Source: Alcanivorax sp.
GTDB lineage: Bacteria > Pseudomonadota > Gammaproteobacteria > Pseudomonadales > Alcanivoracaceae
Direction: 5' to 3'
Length of the DNA: 64,000 nt
NCBI RefSeq assembly: GCF_019431375.1
Contig: NZ_CP080267.1
Location: forward strand, 2,979,933-3,043,932
Shown here: one piece after another, positions 40,393-48,386 of the stretch
Layout: each line of letters begins with the position of its first letter
Numbering within the stretch: position 1 is the first letter of the stretch
Notes under the pieces: generated by a model
Seen by the model: only the letters and a program-made list of their open reading frames with translations
Databases searched by the model: none
What the model was told of the DNA's origin: nothing
Made by a program: the position numbers and the translations under genes

Positions 40393-41106
40393 ATGAAAAC
40401 GCTGGGCTTGCTGGCCATGGCCGGTGTGGTGGTGTTGTCGGGTTGCGGAGGGGATGACGATGACGTGGAAGATTTGCTGCGTCCCCCTGCCAGCCTGTAT
40501 TTCCATAACCAGTTGACGGACTTCACTACCCCGGATGCGTCCAGCATTCGTGTGGATGTGGTCACCAACAAATCCTCCGATCCTCTGTTTGAAGATGTGG
40601 GCTATTCCACTGACGAGCAAGATGGCATGAATCTGAAGCTGGATGCCGGCACGGAGACTGTCGAGTTTTCTGTGCGTAGAAATGGCAGCGATTTTCATGC
40701 CGATAGTGCGAGTTTGAAATCCGGCGACAATTACACCCTGGTTTTCATGGGAGATGTGGTCGGTGGCGAATTGCAGCTGGCATCCTTCCGTCAACAGCTT
40801 CCAACGATAACTTCCTCTCAGGTCGGTGTGCGCTTTATACACGCCATGTATGGCGAGGCGGGCACCAGCTTTTCCATTGGCAGCGCTGCGGATCTGGATT
40901 ACGGCAAAGCCACAGGTTATTTCTCGGATGTGCCTGACGGCAGCAGCCGAATGGAAATTGAAGTCAGGGATGCCGCTGATGACAGCCTCCTGGCTACAGT
41001 CTCCTGTGCGGTTCAGGCGGGCAAGACCTATGACGCCATCATTACCCACAAGGGATTTGCCGACCCGGACATGGCCATGTTCTGCCAGCAGGTAGAAGGG
41101 TCCTGA
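40393..41106 (+). CDS. DUF4397-like lipoprotein, second of a tandem paralogous pair
   Basis: A 237-residue lipoprotein (lipobox VLSGC, Cys ~18) with an acidic segment (GGDDDDVED). It parallels the preceding gene: ASLYFHNQLTDF, VDVVTNKSSDPLFEDVGYST, DNYTLVFMGDVVGGELQLAS, VGVRFIHAMYG and a C-terminal VSCAVQAGKTYDAIITHKGF. A good ribosome site (GGGAGAAAAC) and the 109-base gap suggest it can be translated independently. A long palindrome (41122-41185) follows the stop. Function unknown; likely outer-membrane or periplasmic. Confidence 0.75.
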   Translation: MKTLGLLAMAGVVVLSGCGGDDDDVEDLLRPPASLYFHNQLTDFTTPDASSIRVDVVTNKSSDPLFEDVGYSTDEQDGMNLKLDAGTETVEFSVRRNGSDFHADSASLKSGDNYTLVFMGDVVGGELQLASFRQQLPTITSSQVGVRFIHAMYGEAGTSFSIGSAADLDYGKATGYFSDVPDGSSRMEIEVRDAADDSLLATVSCAVQAGKTYDAIITHKGFADPDMAMFCQQVEGS

Positions 41107-41121
41107 TCCGGGCTGTGTTTG

Positions 41122-41185
41122 TGTAGGAGCTATGCTTGCATGGCGAACATGTTTAGCGGTTCGCCATGCGAGCATAGCTCCTACA
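41122..41185. repeat. REP-like palindrome (TGTAGGAGC ends)
   Basis: 27-base arms (41122-41148 and 41159-41185) with one mismatch, beginning TGTAGGAGC and ending GCTCCTACA, around a 10-base centre. It sits between convergent genes and may also act as a bidirectional transcript end. Related ends occur at 52954 and 55160. Confidence 0.8.
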
Positions 41186-41196
41186 GCCAGTCCGTA

Positions 41197-42144
41197 TTAT
41201 TTCAGTCGTACTGATGGGTCCAGGCTGGGGGCTTTCAGGGGTTTGCCTTGATAGGCCTCTACATCACCGAATCGTTTGTTGGGGAACTGCTCCCAGTCCG
41301 CCATGGCGTCTTCCAGGCGCTCCTGGTCCCGACCTACGAAATTCCACCACAACAGTACCGGTTGCCCCAGGGGCTCGCCGCCCAGCAGCATCACACGGCT
41401 GTTGGCGTCTAGCGTTAGCGTCAGACTGTCACGGCCACACCCCAGATAGTAGAGCTCACCGACCTGTAGGGTTTCTCCGTCCACGTCGGTGCGGCCTTCG
41501 TTAATGCATAAGCCCAGTTCAAATCCCGCAGGCACGGGAAGAGTCAGGGTGCAGGCCTCTTTCGCCACGATATCGGCCCCGACCAGGGGGGAGAACACCT
41601 GGGCGGGGGAGCGGCGGCCATCCAGTTCGCCCACCACCAGGGTGATCTCGGCCCCATCCTGATTCCATTGCGGCAGATCGGTGTGATGGCTGAAGGCCGG
41701 GGCGGTGTCTTCGTCTTCGGCGGGCAGGGCGATCCAGAATTGCAGGCCGTGCATGGGGCCGCTAAAACCGTCGGGGCTTTCCTCTGAGTGACAAATGCCA
41801 TGGCCGGCGGTCATCAGGTTGAGCTGGCCGGGGCGGATTTCCTGTTCATAGCCCAGGCTGTCCTTGTGCAGCAAGGCGCCCTCGAACAGCCAGGTGACGG
41901 TCTGCAGGCCGATATGGGGATGGGTTCCCACATCGACGCCATTGTCGGCAGCCAGTGAGGTGGGGCCGATATGATCGAGAAAACACCAGGGGCCAATCAA
42001 TCGCTGGTCGCGGCTGGGTAGGTGACGAATGATCGGCAGGCCGTTACCGAGAATGCTCTTGCGTGATGCCACTGCCTTGAGAGTGGGTTTGCCGGCAAGA
42101 TTGGGGCATTCCACCATCTCGCCGCTGGCATTGGTGTTGCTCAT
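41197..42144 (-). CDS. Pirin family protein
   Basis: A 315-residue bicupin of the pirin family. The metal-binding N-terminal cupin is visible as GTHPHIGLQTVTWLFEGALL near residues 60-80 with two His, and a second cupin occupies the C-terminal half (~190-290). Bacterial pirins act as quercetin dioxygenases or as regulators of metabolic enzymes; which applies here is unknown. The start at 42144 follows GGAGGCGG; the ATG 12 bases upstream overlaps that ribosome site and is unlikely. It is divergent from an OsmC-like gene. Confidence 0.87.
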   Translation of the reverse strand: MSNTNASGEMVECPNLAGKPTLKAVASRKSILGNGLPIIRHLPSRDQRLIGPWCFLDHIGPTSLAADNGVDVGTHPHIGLQTVTWLFEGALLHKDSLGYEQEIRPGQLNLMTAGHGICHSEESPDGFSGPMHGLQFWIALPAEDEDTAPAFSHHTDLPQWNQDGAEITLVVGELDGRRSPAQVFSPLVGADIVAKEACTLTLPVPAGFELGLCINEGRTDVDGETLQVGELYYLGCGRDSLTLTLDANSRVMLLGGEPLGQPVLLWWNFVGRDQERLEDAMADWEQFPNKRFGDVEAYQGKPLKAPSLDPSVRLK

Positions 42145-42221
42145 GGCCGCCTCCATGGCATAGTCATTGATCTAGGGTTTTCAGTATGAAAGCGGCTGAC
42201 GATAAAGAAAAGGAGAGCGCA

Positions 42222-42608
42222 ATGGCGCGAGTACAGGTACATAGCGTTGAGAAGTATGTGCAACAGATTGATGTCCGGCAGCATCGGCTGGCCGCTGATG
42301 AAGGCGAAAAGCTGGGCGGCAGTGACAGCGGCCCCAACCCCTACGAGTTGTTGCTGTCCGGTCTGGGGGCCTGCACCTCTATCACCTTGCGCATGTATGC
42401 CGAGCGCAAGGGGTGGGATTTGGGGGAAATCCAGGTAGGGCTGCACTTTTATCGGGATGATGCGGGCAAGGAATATATTGATCGTACCCTGACCTGCAGC
42501 GGTGAGCTGAGTGAGGAACAGCGTCAGCGCCTGCTGGAGATTGCCGCCAAAACCCCGGTCACCAATACCGTTCGCCAGGGCACCCCGATCGCCACGGATT
42601 GGAAATAA
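42222..42608 (+). CDS. OsmC family protein
   Basis: A 128-residue OsmC/Ohr-superfamily protein. The first catalytic block is GSDSGPNPYELLLSGLGACTSITLRMYAER (~29-58) with the conserved Cys of GACTS. The second family cysteine falls in DRTLTCSGELSEEQ (~88-101). OsmC-type proteins reduce organic hydroperoxides using two cysteines. The start at 42222 follows AAGGAGA; a 12-codon longer reading would ignore that site. A nucleoside phosphorylase gene follows after 62 bases. Confidence 0.87.
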   Translation: MARVQVHSVEKYVQQIDVRQHRLAADEGEKLGGSDSGPNPYELLLSGLGACTSITLRMYAERKGWDLGEIQVGLHFYRDDAGKEYIDRTLTCSGELSEEQRQRLLEIAAKTPVTNTVRQGTPIATDWK

Positions 42609-42670
42609 GCGGCACGGCAACGCTGGTTTTGGCATACTCGCGCCTCCATTGACTCAGCGGAGGCCCTTGC

Positions 42671-42955
42671 ATGTTCAAGGTCAACGAATACTTCGATGCC
42701 AAGGTGGCATCCATTGCCTTTCAAACCGAGACCAAGCCCGCCACGGTGGGTGTCATGGCGCCCGGGGATTACGAGTTTGGCACCAGTGAGCACGAGACCA
42801 TGACCGTGGTAAGTGGCGCACTGACCGTGAAGCTGCCCGGCGCCGCCGACTGGCAGACATTTGCTGCCGGTGACACCTTTGAAGTGGTGGCAGACAGCCG
42901 TTTTCAGGTAAAGGTGGCAGTGGATACCGCTTACCTGTGTCTGTACGGCGAATAA
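42671..42955 (+). CDS. ppnP: Pyrimidine/purine nucleoside phosphorylase PpnP
   Basis: A 94-residue small cupin of the PpnP/YaiE (DUF1255) family: NEYFDAKVASIAFQTETKPA, TVGVMAPGDYEFGTSEHETM, TVVSGALTVKLPGAADWQTF and FQVKVAVDTAYLCLYG. The whole protein is one cupin barrel, and its length fits the family (~94). It catalyses phosphorolysis of several nucleosides to base and ribose-1-phosphate. GGAGG lies upstream of the ATG. An alpha/beta hydrolase gene starts 25 bases later in the same direction. Confidence 0.92.
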   Translation: MFKVNEYFDAKVASIAFQTETKPATVGVMAPGDYEFGTSEHETMTVVSGALTVKLPGAADWQTFAAGDTFEVVADSRFQVKVAVDTAYLCLYGE

Positions 42956-42980
42956 CAACACGGAAGAACGGGGGGTTGGA

Positions 42981-43883
42981 ATGCCGTTATTTCCTGCCAG
43001 GGATGGCCAGTCACTGCATGTGAGAATTCTGGGACGTGGCCAGCCGGTGCTGATGTTGCACGGGCTGGGTATGCAGGGGCGCGACTGGCTTCCCTTCGTG
43101 CTGCCCTACCTGCGTCGTTACCAGTTCTATATGCCGGATCTGCGCGGGGCGGGGAATTCTGCCGCTGCCCGTTTCAACCAGCCGGATGTCTTCCATAATC
43201 ACATGCAGGACATGGAAGATCTGGTGGCCCATTTCGGCCTGCAGGATTTCCATCTGGTGGGCTATTCCCTGGGCGCCACCACCAGCCTGCACTGGCATGC
43301 CCATGGGGATTTCTCCCCGGTGGGCCGTTATCTGCATATTGATCAGACCCCCTGCATCGCCAACCAGCCGGACTGGGCCCATGGCCTGTTCGGTGACCGA
43401 CAGGAACACTTCTTCTCGCAACTGCGTGACTTGCTGGCCTTGCTGGAAGCGGCGCCGGATCAGGGGCGAATCGCCAACCTGGCCGCCGGCCTGCGCGAAG
43501 CGGTACTGCGTCAGCTGACCCATATTCTCGCCCAGGTGGCCGGTCGCCCCGGGCTGCATTCCGCCTTCCGGGCCACTTCCCGCTGGTCCGGATTGTGGGC
43601 TCGGCTGTTACCCGTGGCGGAGCTGGCAGATATCCGTGCCTACCTGCAGGCCTACCTGTCCGGGACCCATGATTACCGGCCCTCTGCTGCGGATTTTCCG
43701 GTGCCGGCCACGGTGATTACCGGCGCCCGCTCCCCCCTGTATCCCGCCGAAGGCCAGGCGGCCTTTGCCGAACTGATCGGTGCCCGCCATGTGGTGCTGC
43801 CGCGCTCCGGTCATGTGCCGTTGATGAGCCAGCCGCTGGCGTTTACCCGGGCGTTTGGCGAGTTTCTGGCCGGCAAGGAGTGA
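42981..43883 (+). CDS. Alpha/beta hydrolase
   Basis: A 300-residue alpha/beta hydrolase fold protein without a signal peptide. HGLGMQGRDW (~27-36) forms the oxyanion region, the nucleophile is Ser96 in GYSLGA, and the catalytic His is in RSGHVPLMSQ near residue 278. A lid-like insertion spans ~120-220. It resembles esterases or haloperoxidase-like hydrolases; substrate unknown. It follows ppnP closely, so a shared transcript is possible. Confidence 0.85.
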   Translation: MPLFPARDGQSLHVRILGRGQPVLMLHGLGMQGRDWLPFVLPYLRRYQFYMPDLRGAGNSAAARFNQPDVFHNHMQDMEDLVAHFGLQDFHLVGYSLGATTSLHWHAHGDFSPVGRYLHIDQTPCIANQPDWAHGLFGDRQEHFFSQLRDLLALLEAAPDQGRIANLAAGLREAVLRQLTHILAQVAGRPGLHSAFRATSRWSGLWARLLPVAELADIRAYLQAYLSGTHDYRPSAADFPVPATVITGARSPLYPAEGQAAFAELIGARHVVLPRSGHVPLMSQPLAFTRAFGEFLAGKE

Positions 43884-44062
43884 TGATGGTGAGAATGGAT
43901 GCGACACAAGCCTCCATATTGCGAAGGGGGCACTGAGCCCAGGCGAACGACACCAATCCGTCTGGGTGCGGCTGCGTTCACTGGTAGCGGAATGCAATTT
44001 CGGAAATCTGCCAATAGCGGGTAGGATGCATTACTTTCCTGAGCTGGCTTCGGAGAGAACAG

Positions 44063-45145
44063 GTGGTCGCCATTCACAGCAAAGCCCCGGCCTTGACGTT
44101 ACGCGCGGGTACTGACGCTATTGCCCATTTGCGCGAATATGGCCTGCGTGCCGAGGATGTGGACATTGTGCCCGGTGCGGCCGGTGGTCCCAAGGCGTTG
44201 GGTATCAACGGGCTGGACCGGGCGGTTTTCGGGGACTTTCTCCCTCGGGCGCCTCGCCGTCGTACCCTGATTGGCGCCTCCATTGGTAGCTGGCGCTTTG
44301 CCGCTATTGCCATGGGCCAGGATCCGGCCCAGGGGCTGGCGCGGTTGGCGGAGCTATACACCCGCCAGCGTTTTCCCAAAGGCATTACCGCGAAAGAAGT
44401 CAGTCACCGCTGTGCGGCCATGCTCTCCGAGCTGCTGCAGGACCGCGACCAGCACATTCTGCATAACCAGGACTACCGGCTGGTGATCGTGGTGATCCGC
44501 AGCCGCGGGTTGATGGCCCGTAACGGTGGCCTGGGGTTGGGGCTGGGCCTGGCCGGGCTGATCGGTACCAATCTTTTTAGCCGCCAGGCCACCGGCCTGT
44601 TCATGGAGCGAGGCCTGGTTTATCCGGACGGTACTCCTCTACCGGTAGGGCCGCTGAATGATTTCACGACCCACCATATCTCCATGCGGGCAGAGAACCT
44701 GCGCGCGGCCCTGTTGGCCAGTGCCGCTATTCCCATGGTGCTCGACGGGGTCACCGAGTTGCCGGGGGCGCCGGATGGTGTCTATCGGGACGGTGGTATG
44801 CTCGATTACCACCTGGACTTGCCATACCAGAGTACGGGCATCGTGCTGTATCCGCACTTCACTGACCGGGTGATCCCCGGCTGGTTCGACAAGCCTTTGC
44901 GCTGGCGCAACGGCGACCCCAAACGCCTGCGCCGCCTGCTGCTGGTGTCCCCCTCCCGGGAGTACCTGGCCAGCCTGCCTCACGGCAAGTTGCCGGATCG
45001 CACCGACTTCAAGCATTACCTGGGTGATGACGCCGGCCGCGAGGCCTACTGGCGCAAGGCGGTGGGGGAGAGTCAGCGGTTGGGCGATGAATTCCTGGAG
45101 CTGGTGGAAAGCGGCAAGCTGGTGGATCGCATCCAGCCGCTTTAA
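44063..45145 (+). CDS. Patatin-like phospholipase
   Basis: A 360-residue patatin-family acyl hydrolase. The N-terminal glycine-rich oxyanion motif is GAAGGPKALGING (~38-50), the nucleophile elbow is GASIGSWR with Ser73, and the dyad Asp lies in YRDGGMLDYH (~240-249). It probably starts at GTG 44063 (GGAGAG upstream). There is no signal peptide, so it likely acts on cytoplasmic or inner-membrane lipids. A heptamer hairpin follows the stop after five bases. Confidence 0.87.
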   Translation: MVAIHSKAPALTLRAGTDAIAHLREYGLRAEDVDIVPGAAGGPKALGINGLDRAVFGDFLPRAPRRRTLIGASIGSWRFAAIAMGQDPAQGLARLAELYTRQRFPKGITAKEVSHRCAAMLSELLQDRDQHILHNQDYRLVIVVIRSRGLMARNGGLGLGLGLAGLIGTNLFSRQATGLFMERGLVYPDGTPLPVGPLNDFTTHHISMRAENLRAALLASAAIPMVLDGVTELPGAPDGVYRDGGMLDYHLDLPYQSTGIVLYPHFTDRVIPGWFDKPLRWRNGDPKRLRRLLLVSPSREYLASLPHGKLPDRTDFKHYLGDDAGREAYWRKAVGESQRLGDEFLELVESGKLVDRIQPL

Positions 45146-45150
45146 AAGCC

Positions 45151-45307
45151 AGTGAACAGTTAACAGTGAATAATGAACAGCACACAAGGCAGTGCTGCTT
45201 CCTTCAACGTATCAGGTCGTGCTGAACATCAGTGCGCGGCCTCGTACGTTTAAATTCAAAGCAGGTCCTGATCGCGCAGCTGTTAACTATTCACTGTTAA
45301 CTGTTAG
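45151..45307. repeat. Heptamer-armed hairpin element (AGTKAAY type)
   Basis: The left arm at 45151-45180 is AGTGAAC, AGTTAAC, AGTGAAT, AATGAAC. The right arm at 45280-45307 is CTGTTAA, CTATTCA, CTGTTAA, CTGTTAG, preceded by ATCGCG. The core of ~99 bases has no ORF. It sits five bases after the patatin stop. Confidence 0.85.
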
Positions 45308-45358
45308 CTGAACCCCTGCTAGTCTCACCTGACCTGGAATCACCACCAAGGTTGCCCA

Positions 45359-46717
45359 TTGTCCCAGACCGCCCCTCCCTCCACCTTCTCCCTCGTCCGC
45401 CAGCTCTGGCAGCAGACTTGGCCCATGGCGCTGGGTGTCATGTCGTTACTCGGGTTCTACCTGGTGGACAGCATCTTTGTGGCGCGGCTGGGGACGGCGC
45501 CGCTGGCGGCGCAGTCGTTTACCTTTCCGCTGTCGTTTCTGGTGATCGGGGTGCAGGTGGGTATCGGCATTGCCATCGCCGCGCTGATCTCCCGCGCCAT
45601 CGGTGCCGGGCAGCAGGACCAGGCCAACCGGCTGGGCGCGTTGGTGTTAACTGGCGGTGGTTTGTTGCTGGGTGTGTTGGTGCTGTTTCTGTGGCTGCTG
45701 CAGGCCCCGGCGTTCTCCCTGATCGGTGCCAGTGAGGCTATTCGCGAACTGATCCGTCCTTACTGGGCGATCCAGGTGCTGGCCATGTGGGTGGGCGGGG
45801 TACTGTACTTCGGCTACAGCCTGTTTCGGGCCCACGGCAATACCCGTTTTCCGGGGCTGATGATGGTGCTCACCAGCCTGCTCAACCTGATGCTGGACCC
45901 GCTGCTGATCTTTGGCGTGGGAGACTGGGACGGCTTCGGCCTGCCCGGTGCCGCGCTGGCCTCCTTGCTGGCCTTCGCCATCGGCCTTGGCATTCTGGTG
46001 CTGGCCCTGCGCGGCAAAGGCTGGGTGCAGCGCCACGGCATGCTGGTGCAGATGCGGGTATCCGCCTGGCCGTTCGCCCAGATTGCCGGGCCGGCCATGA
46101 TCAGCCAGCTGATGCCGCCGCTGGCGGCCATGCTGGCCACGGCACTGGTGGCCCGGGCAGGCGATCAGGCGGTGGCGGCTTGGGGCATGGCCAGCCGGCT
46201 GGAAAGTTTTTCCATCGTGCTGGTGCTGGGTATGACCATGGCCCTGCCGCCCTGGCTGGGCCGTTGCTATGGAGGCAACGACTGGGAGACAGTGCGCCGC
46301 CTGATGCGGGTGGCGGCGGCCATGGTGATTGGCTGGCAGGTATTGCTGGGGCTGGCGATGGCGTTGCTGGCGGCGCCGCTGGCCGGCCTGCTGGTAGAGA
46401 CGGCGCCGGTGCAGGCCTACCTGACCCTGCTGATCCGCTGGCTGCCACCCAGCTATGGCCTGCTCGGCGTCTGCATGCTGGTGGTCTCCGCCAGCAATGC
46501 CCTGGGCTGGCCCATGCGCGCCATGCTGATTTCCTTCCTGCGCCTGTTCCTGTGCTACCTGCCTCTGCTGTGGTTGGGCTACCAACTGGGTGACTTCGGT
46601 GGCCTGGCTCTGGGGGCGGCATTCGGCAACTTGCTGGCGGGGGTGATGGCGTGGGGGTTCTATCAGCAGGCGCTGGCCAGTGAGGGGCAGGGTGAGGCTG
46701 GGTGGCATCGTCAGTGA
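45359..46717 (+). CDS. MATE family efflux transporter
   Basis: A 452-residue, twelve-helix membrane protein of the MATE (NorM/DinF-like) family. It begins SLVRQLWQQTWPMALGVMSL, with GFYLVDSIFVARLGTAPLAA at ~28-47. The second half starts near FAQIAGPAMISQLMPPLAAM and contains AVAAWGMASRLESFSIVLVL. Duplicated six-helix halves are evident. The start is a TTG at 45359 (AAGG upstream); no ATG fits before the first helix. Substrates unknown; usually cationic drugs or metabolites exchanged for Na+ or H+. Confidence 0.88.
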   Translation: MSQTAPPSTFSLVRQLWQQTWPMALGVMSLLGFYLVDSIFVARLGTAPLAAQSFTFPLSFLVIGVQVGIGIAIAALISRAIGAGQQDQANRLGALVLTGGGLLLGVLVLFLWLLQAPAFSLIGASEAIRELIRPYWAIQVLAMWVGGVLYFGYSLFRAHGNTRFPGLMMVLTSLLNLMLDPLLIFGVGDWDGFGLPGAALASLLAFAIGLGILVLALRGKGWVQRHGMLVQMRVSAWPFAQIAGPAMISQLMPPLAAMLATALVARAGDQAVAAWGMASRLESFSIVLVLGMTMALPPWLGRCYGGNDWETVRRLMRVAAAMVIGWQVLLGLAMALLAAPLAGLLVETAPVQAYLTLLIRWLPPSYGLLGVCMLVVSASNALGWPMRAMLISFLRLFLCYLPLLWLGYQLGDFGGLALGAAFGNLLAGVMAWGFYQQALASEGQGEAGWHRQ

Positions 46718-47008
46718 TTGTCGATACCGGGGTCAGGCATTCTTCCTTTACTCACTAAATGCATATGCGTAAGTGTGTGCATCCGGCTAATGACATAGGC
46801 GTATTCCCTTTAATAACAAATACTTGTTTTTGTAACCAGTGCACATATTTTGGTAGACGTGCCTCTCGGCAAGCCTAGACTCCCACCCCAATAACGCCGG
46901 TCACTGCGACATGTTGCACGGCTCGTTTGCCATGCAATGGGCGTCGCAAGGACGTCTTTCGTCGCCATAGAGCCGGTATGGATACCGATAACGCTTTTGG
47001 GGAATATC

Positions 47009-47251
47009 ATGCGCATTGCAAACGGAATGCTGGGGGCGGCCCTTTGTGTACTGACGCTGTCGGTGCAGGCCGAAGAACAGGCCGTCGAGGACGTGCAACC
47101 ACGGAGCCACTTCGGGGATTATCGACTGGAGCTCGAAGCGGCCTATGAGAATGCAGCGCAGACGCTGGATGAGTCGCTGCAGCCGTTGCTGGAAAAAATG
47201 AATCACTTGTCGGACCGTCATGACGGTCGCGTGGCGGGGGTTCAGCACTAA
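47009..47251 (+). CDS. Small exported protein of unknown function
   Basis: An 80-residue protein with a clear signal peptide (MRIANGMLGAALCVLTLSVQA, cut near residue 21). The ~59-residue mature part is mostly helical and acidic (HFGDYRLELEAAYENAAQTL then DESLQPLLEKMN). GGGGA lies seven bases before the ATG, and a strong terminator follows, which supports a real monocistronic gene. No family recognised. The upstream 290 bases are non-coding and can fold extensively. Confidence 0.65.
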   Translation: MRIANGMLGAALCVLTLSVQAEEQAVEDVQPRSHFGDYRLELEAAYENAAQTLDESLQPLLEKMNHLSDRHDGRVAGVQH

Positions 47252-47261
47252 CGGTTCTGGC

Positions 47262-47303
47262 AAACAACGGCGACGCCACCCATAGACGGCGTCGCCGTTG
47301 TTT
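47262..47303. terminator. Strong bidirectional terminator hairpin
   Basis: Sixteen-base perfect arms at 47262-47277 and 47288-47303 (AAACAACGGCGACGCC and complement) around a 10-base loop, between the small exported protein and the convergent sterol desaturase-like gene. A-rich and T-rich stem ends serve both strands. Confidence 0.85.
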
Positions 47304-47332
47304 CGCTATCGCGGCTTTAGCATAGGCCGCCG

Positions 47333-48265
47333 CTAGCTTTCCCCTTTCTCTCCCCTCTCCCACTCCGGTGGCTTCCACAGATGTTTCAACCGCTGCCCGA
47401 TGGGGCCGCGTTGTTTCATGTCGCGGAACATATCCACGTATTCATGGCACCAGTTCACCAGCAGGTTGTTGCTGTACACCGGGCGGGTAATGCCGTATTC
47501 CACCGGTTCCTCGTCCCGTTCCGGGGTAAAGGTACCGAACAGACGATCGAAAATGATGAAGACACCGCCGTAGTTGGTGTCGATGTAGTCCGGGTTGCGG
47601 CCGTGGTGGACACGGTGATGGCTGGGCGTGTTGAACACATATTCGATGGCCGGGTGCAGTCGTTTTACCAGGGTGGTGTGGATAAAGAACTGGTAGACCA
47701 GTGACAGGGCATAACACACCCCGATCCACACCGGGTTGAAGCCGACAAACGCCAGTGGCACATAGAACAGCCAGCCACCGTTGAAGATGTTGGTGGCGTT
47801 CTGGCGCATGGCGGTGGAAAAGTTCATCCGCTCGGAGGAGTGGTGGGTCACATGGGCGGCCCAGAACCAGCGCACCCGGTGAGAGCTGCGGTGCATCCAG
47901 TAGAAACAGAAATCGGTCAGCACCCACAGCAGGGCACCGGTGAACCAGGTCAGCTCGATATCCAGCAGCCGGTGGTGATAGGCAAAGGCATACACCGGGA
48001 AGGCGATCAGGCCGGCGAACAGCAGCTCGGTGGTCTGGTAACCGGCACCCAGCATGAAATTACGAATGGATTCCCGGGTATCCACCAGCTCGGCATTGTG
48101 GCGGATCTTCAGAAACTCCCACAGGAACACGCCAATAAAAAAGGGCGTGGCCACCATGAAGATCAGTTGCCGTTCGTCCAGGGCCAGCCAGGGAGCCACG
48201 GTTTCCCAGAGCGGGGCCAAGCCGCTGTTCTGCCACACGCTGTTGAACCAGTCCATCAGAGCCAT
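47333..48265 (-). CDS. Sterol desaturase / fatty acid hydroxylase family protein
   Basis: A 310-residue integral membrane di-iron oxygenase-like protein. The three histidine clusters are HRSSH (in FYWMHRSSHRVRW, ~135), HVTHH (~150) and HHRVHHG (in TPSHHRVHHGRN, ~235). Four or more helices precede and separate them. Members hydroxylate or desaturate sterols, fatty acids, carotenoids or ether lipids. The start at 48265 has GGGAAG nine bases upstream; longer readings run through the AraC operator. It is divergent from an AraC-type regulator gene that probably controls it. Confidence 0.87.
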   Translation of the reverse strand: MALMDWFNSVWQNSGLAPLWETVAPWLALDERQLIFMVATPFFIGVFLWEFLKIRHNAELVDTRESIRNFMLGAGYQTTELLFAGLIAFPVYAFAYHHRLLDIELTWFTGALLWVLTDFCFYWMHRSSHRVRWFWAAHVTHHSSERMNFSTAMRQNATNIFNGGWLFYVPLAFVGFNPVWIGVCYALSLVYQFFIHTTLVKRLHPAIEYVFNTPSHHRVHHGRNPDYIDTNYGGVFIIFDRLFGTFTPERDEEPVEYGITRPVYSNNLLVNWCHEYVDMFRDMKQRGPIGQRLKHLWKPPEWERGEKGES

Positions 48266-48325
48266 GGGCATCTTCCCGTTGTGATTGATGATGGGATCAT
48301 TGTGCGATTGGCAAGCGGGTTTGTA

Positions 48326-48359
48326 TTGACCTTCTATGCCGTATTTTTGACAATCTATG
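48326..48359. promoter_or_regulatory. Direct-repeat operator for an AraC-type regulator
   Basis: Two copies of TTGAC-N2-TCTATGCC begin at 48326 and 48347, exactly 21 bp (two helical turns) apart, in the divergent gap between the desaturase-like gene and the AraC regulator. Direct repeats with this spacing are typical of AraC/XylS binding. Confidence 0.7.
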
Positions 48360-48386
48360 CCATCGGACAAACGGCGGGAGAGGACC

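Noticed and set aside
46900..47005. Possible cyclic-di-GMP (GEMM) riboswitch before the small exported protein
   Set aside because: Pieces such as CCGGTATGGATACCG recall GEMM, but the core GGGCAAACC and GACGCAAAGCC blocks are not present.
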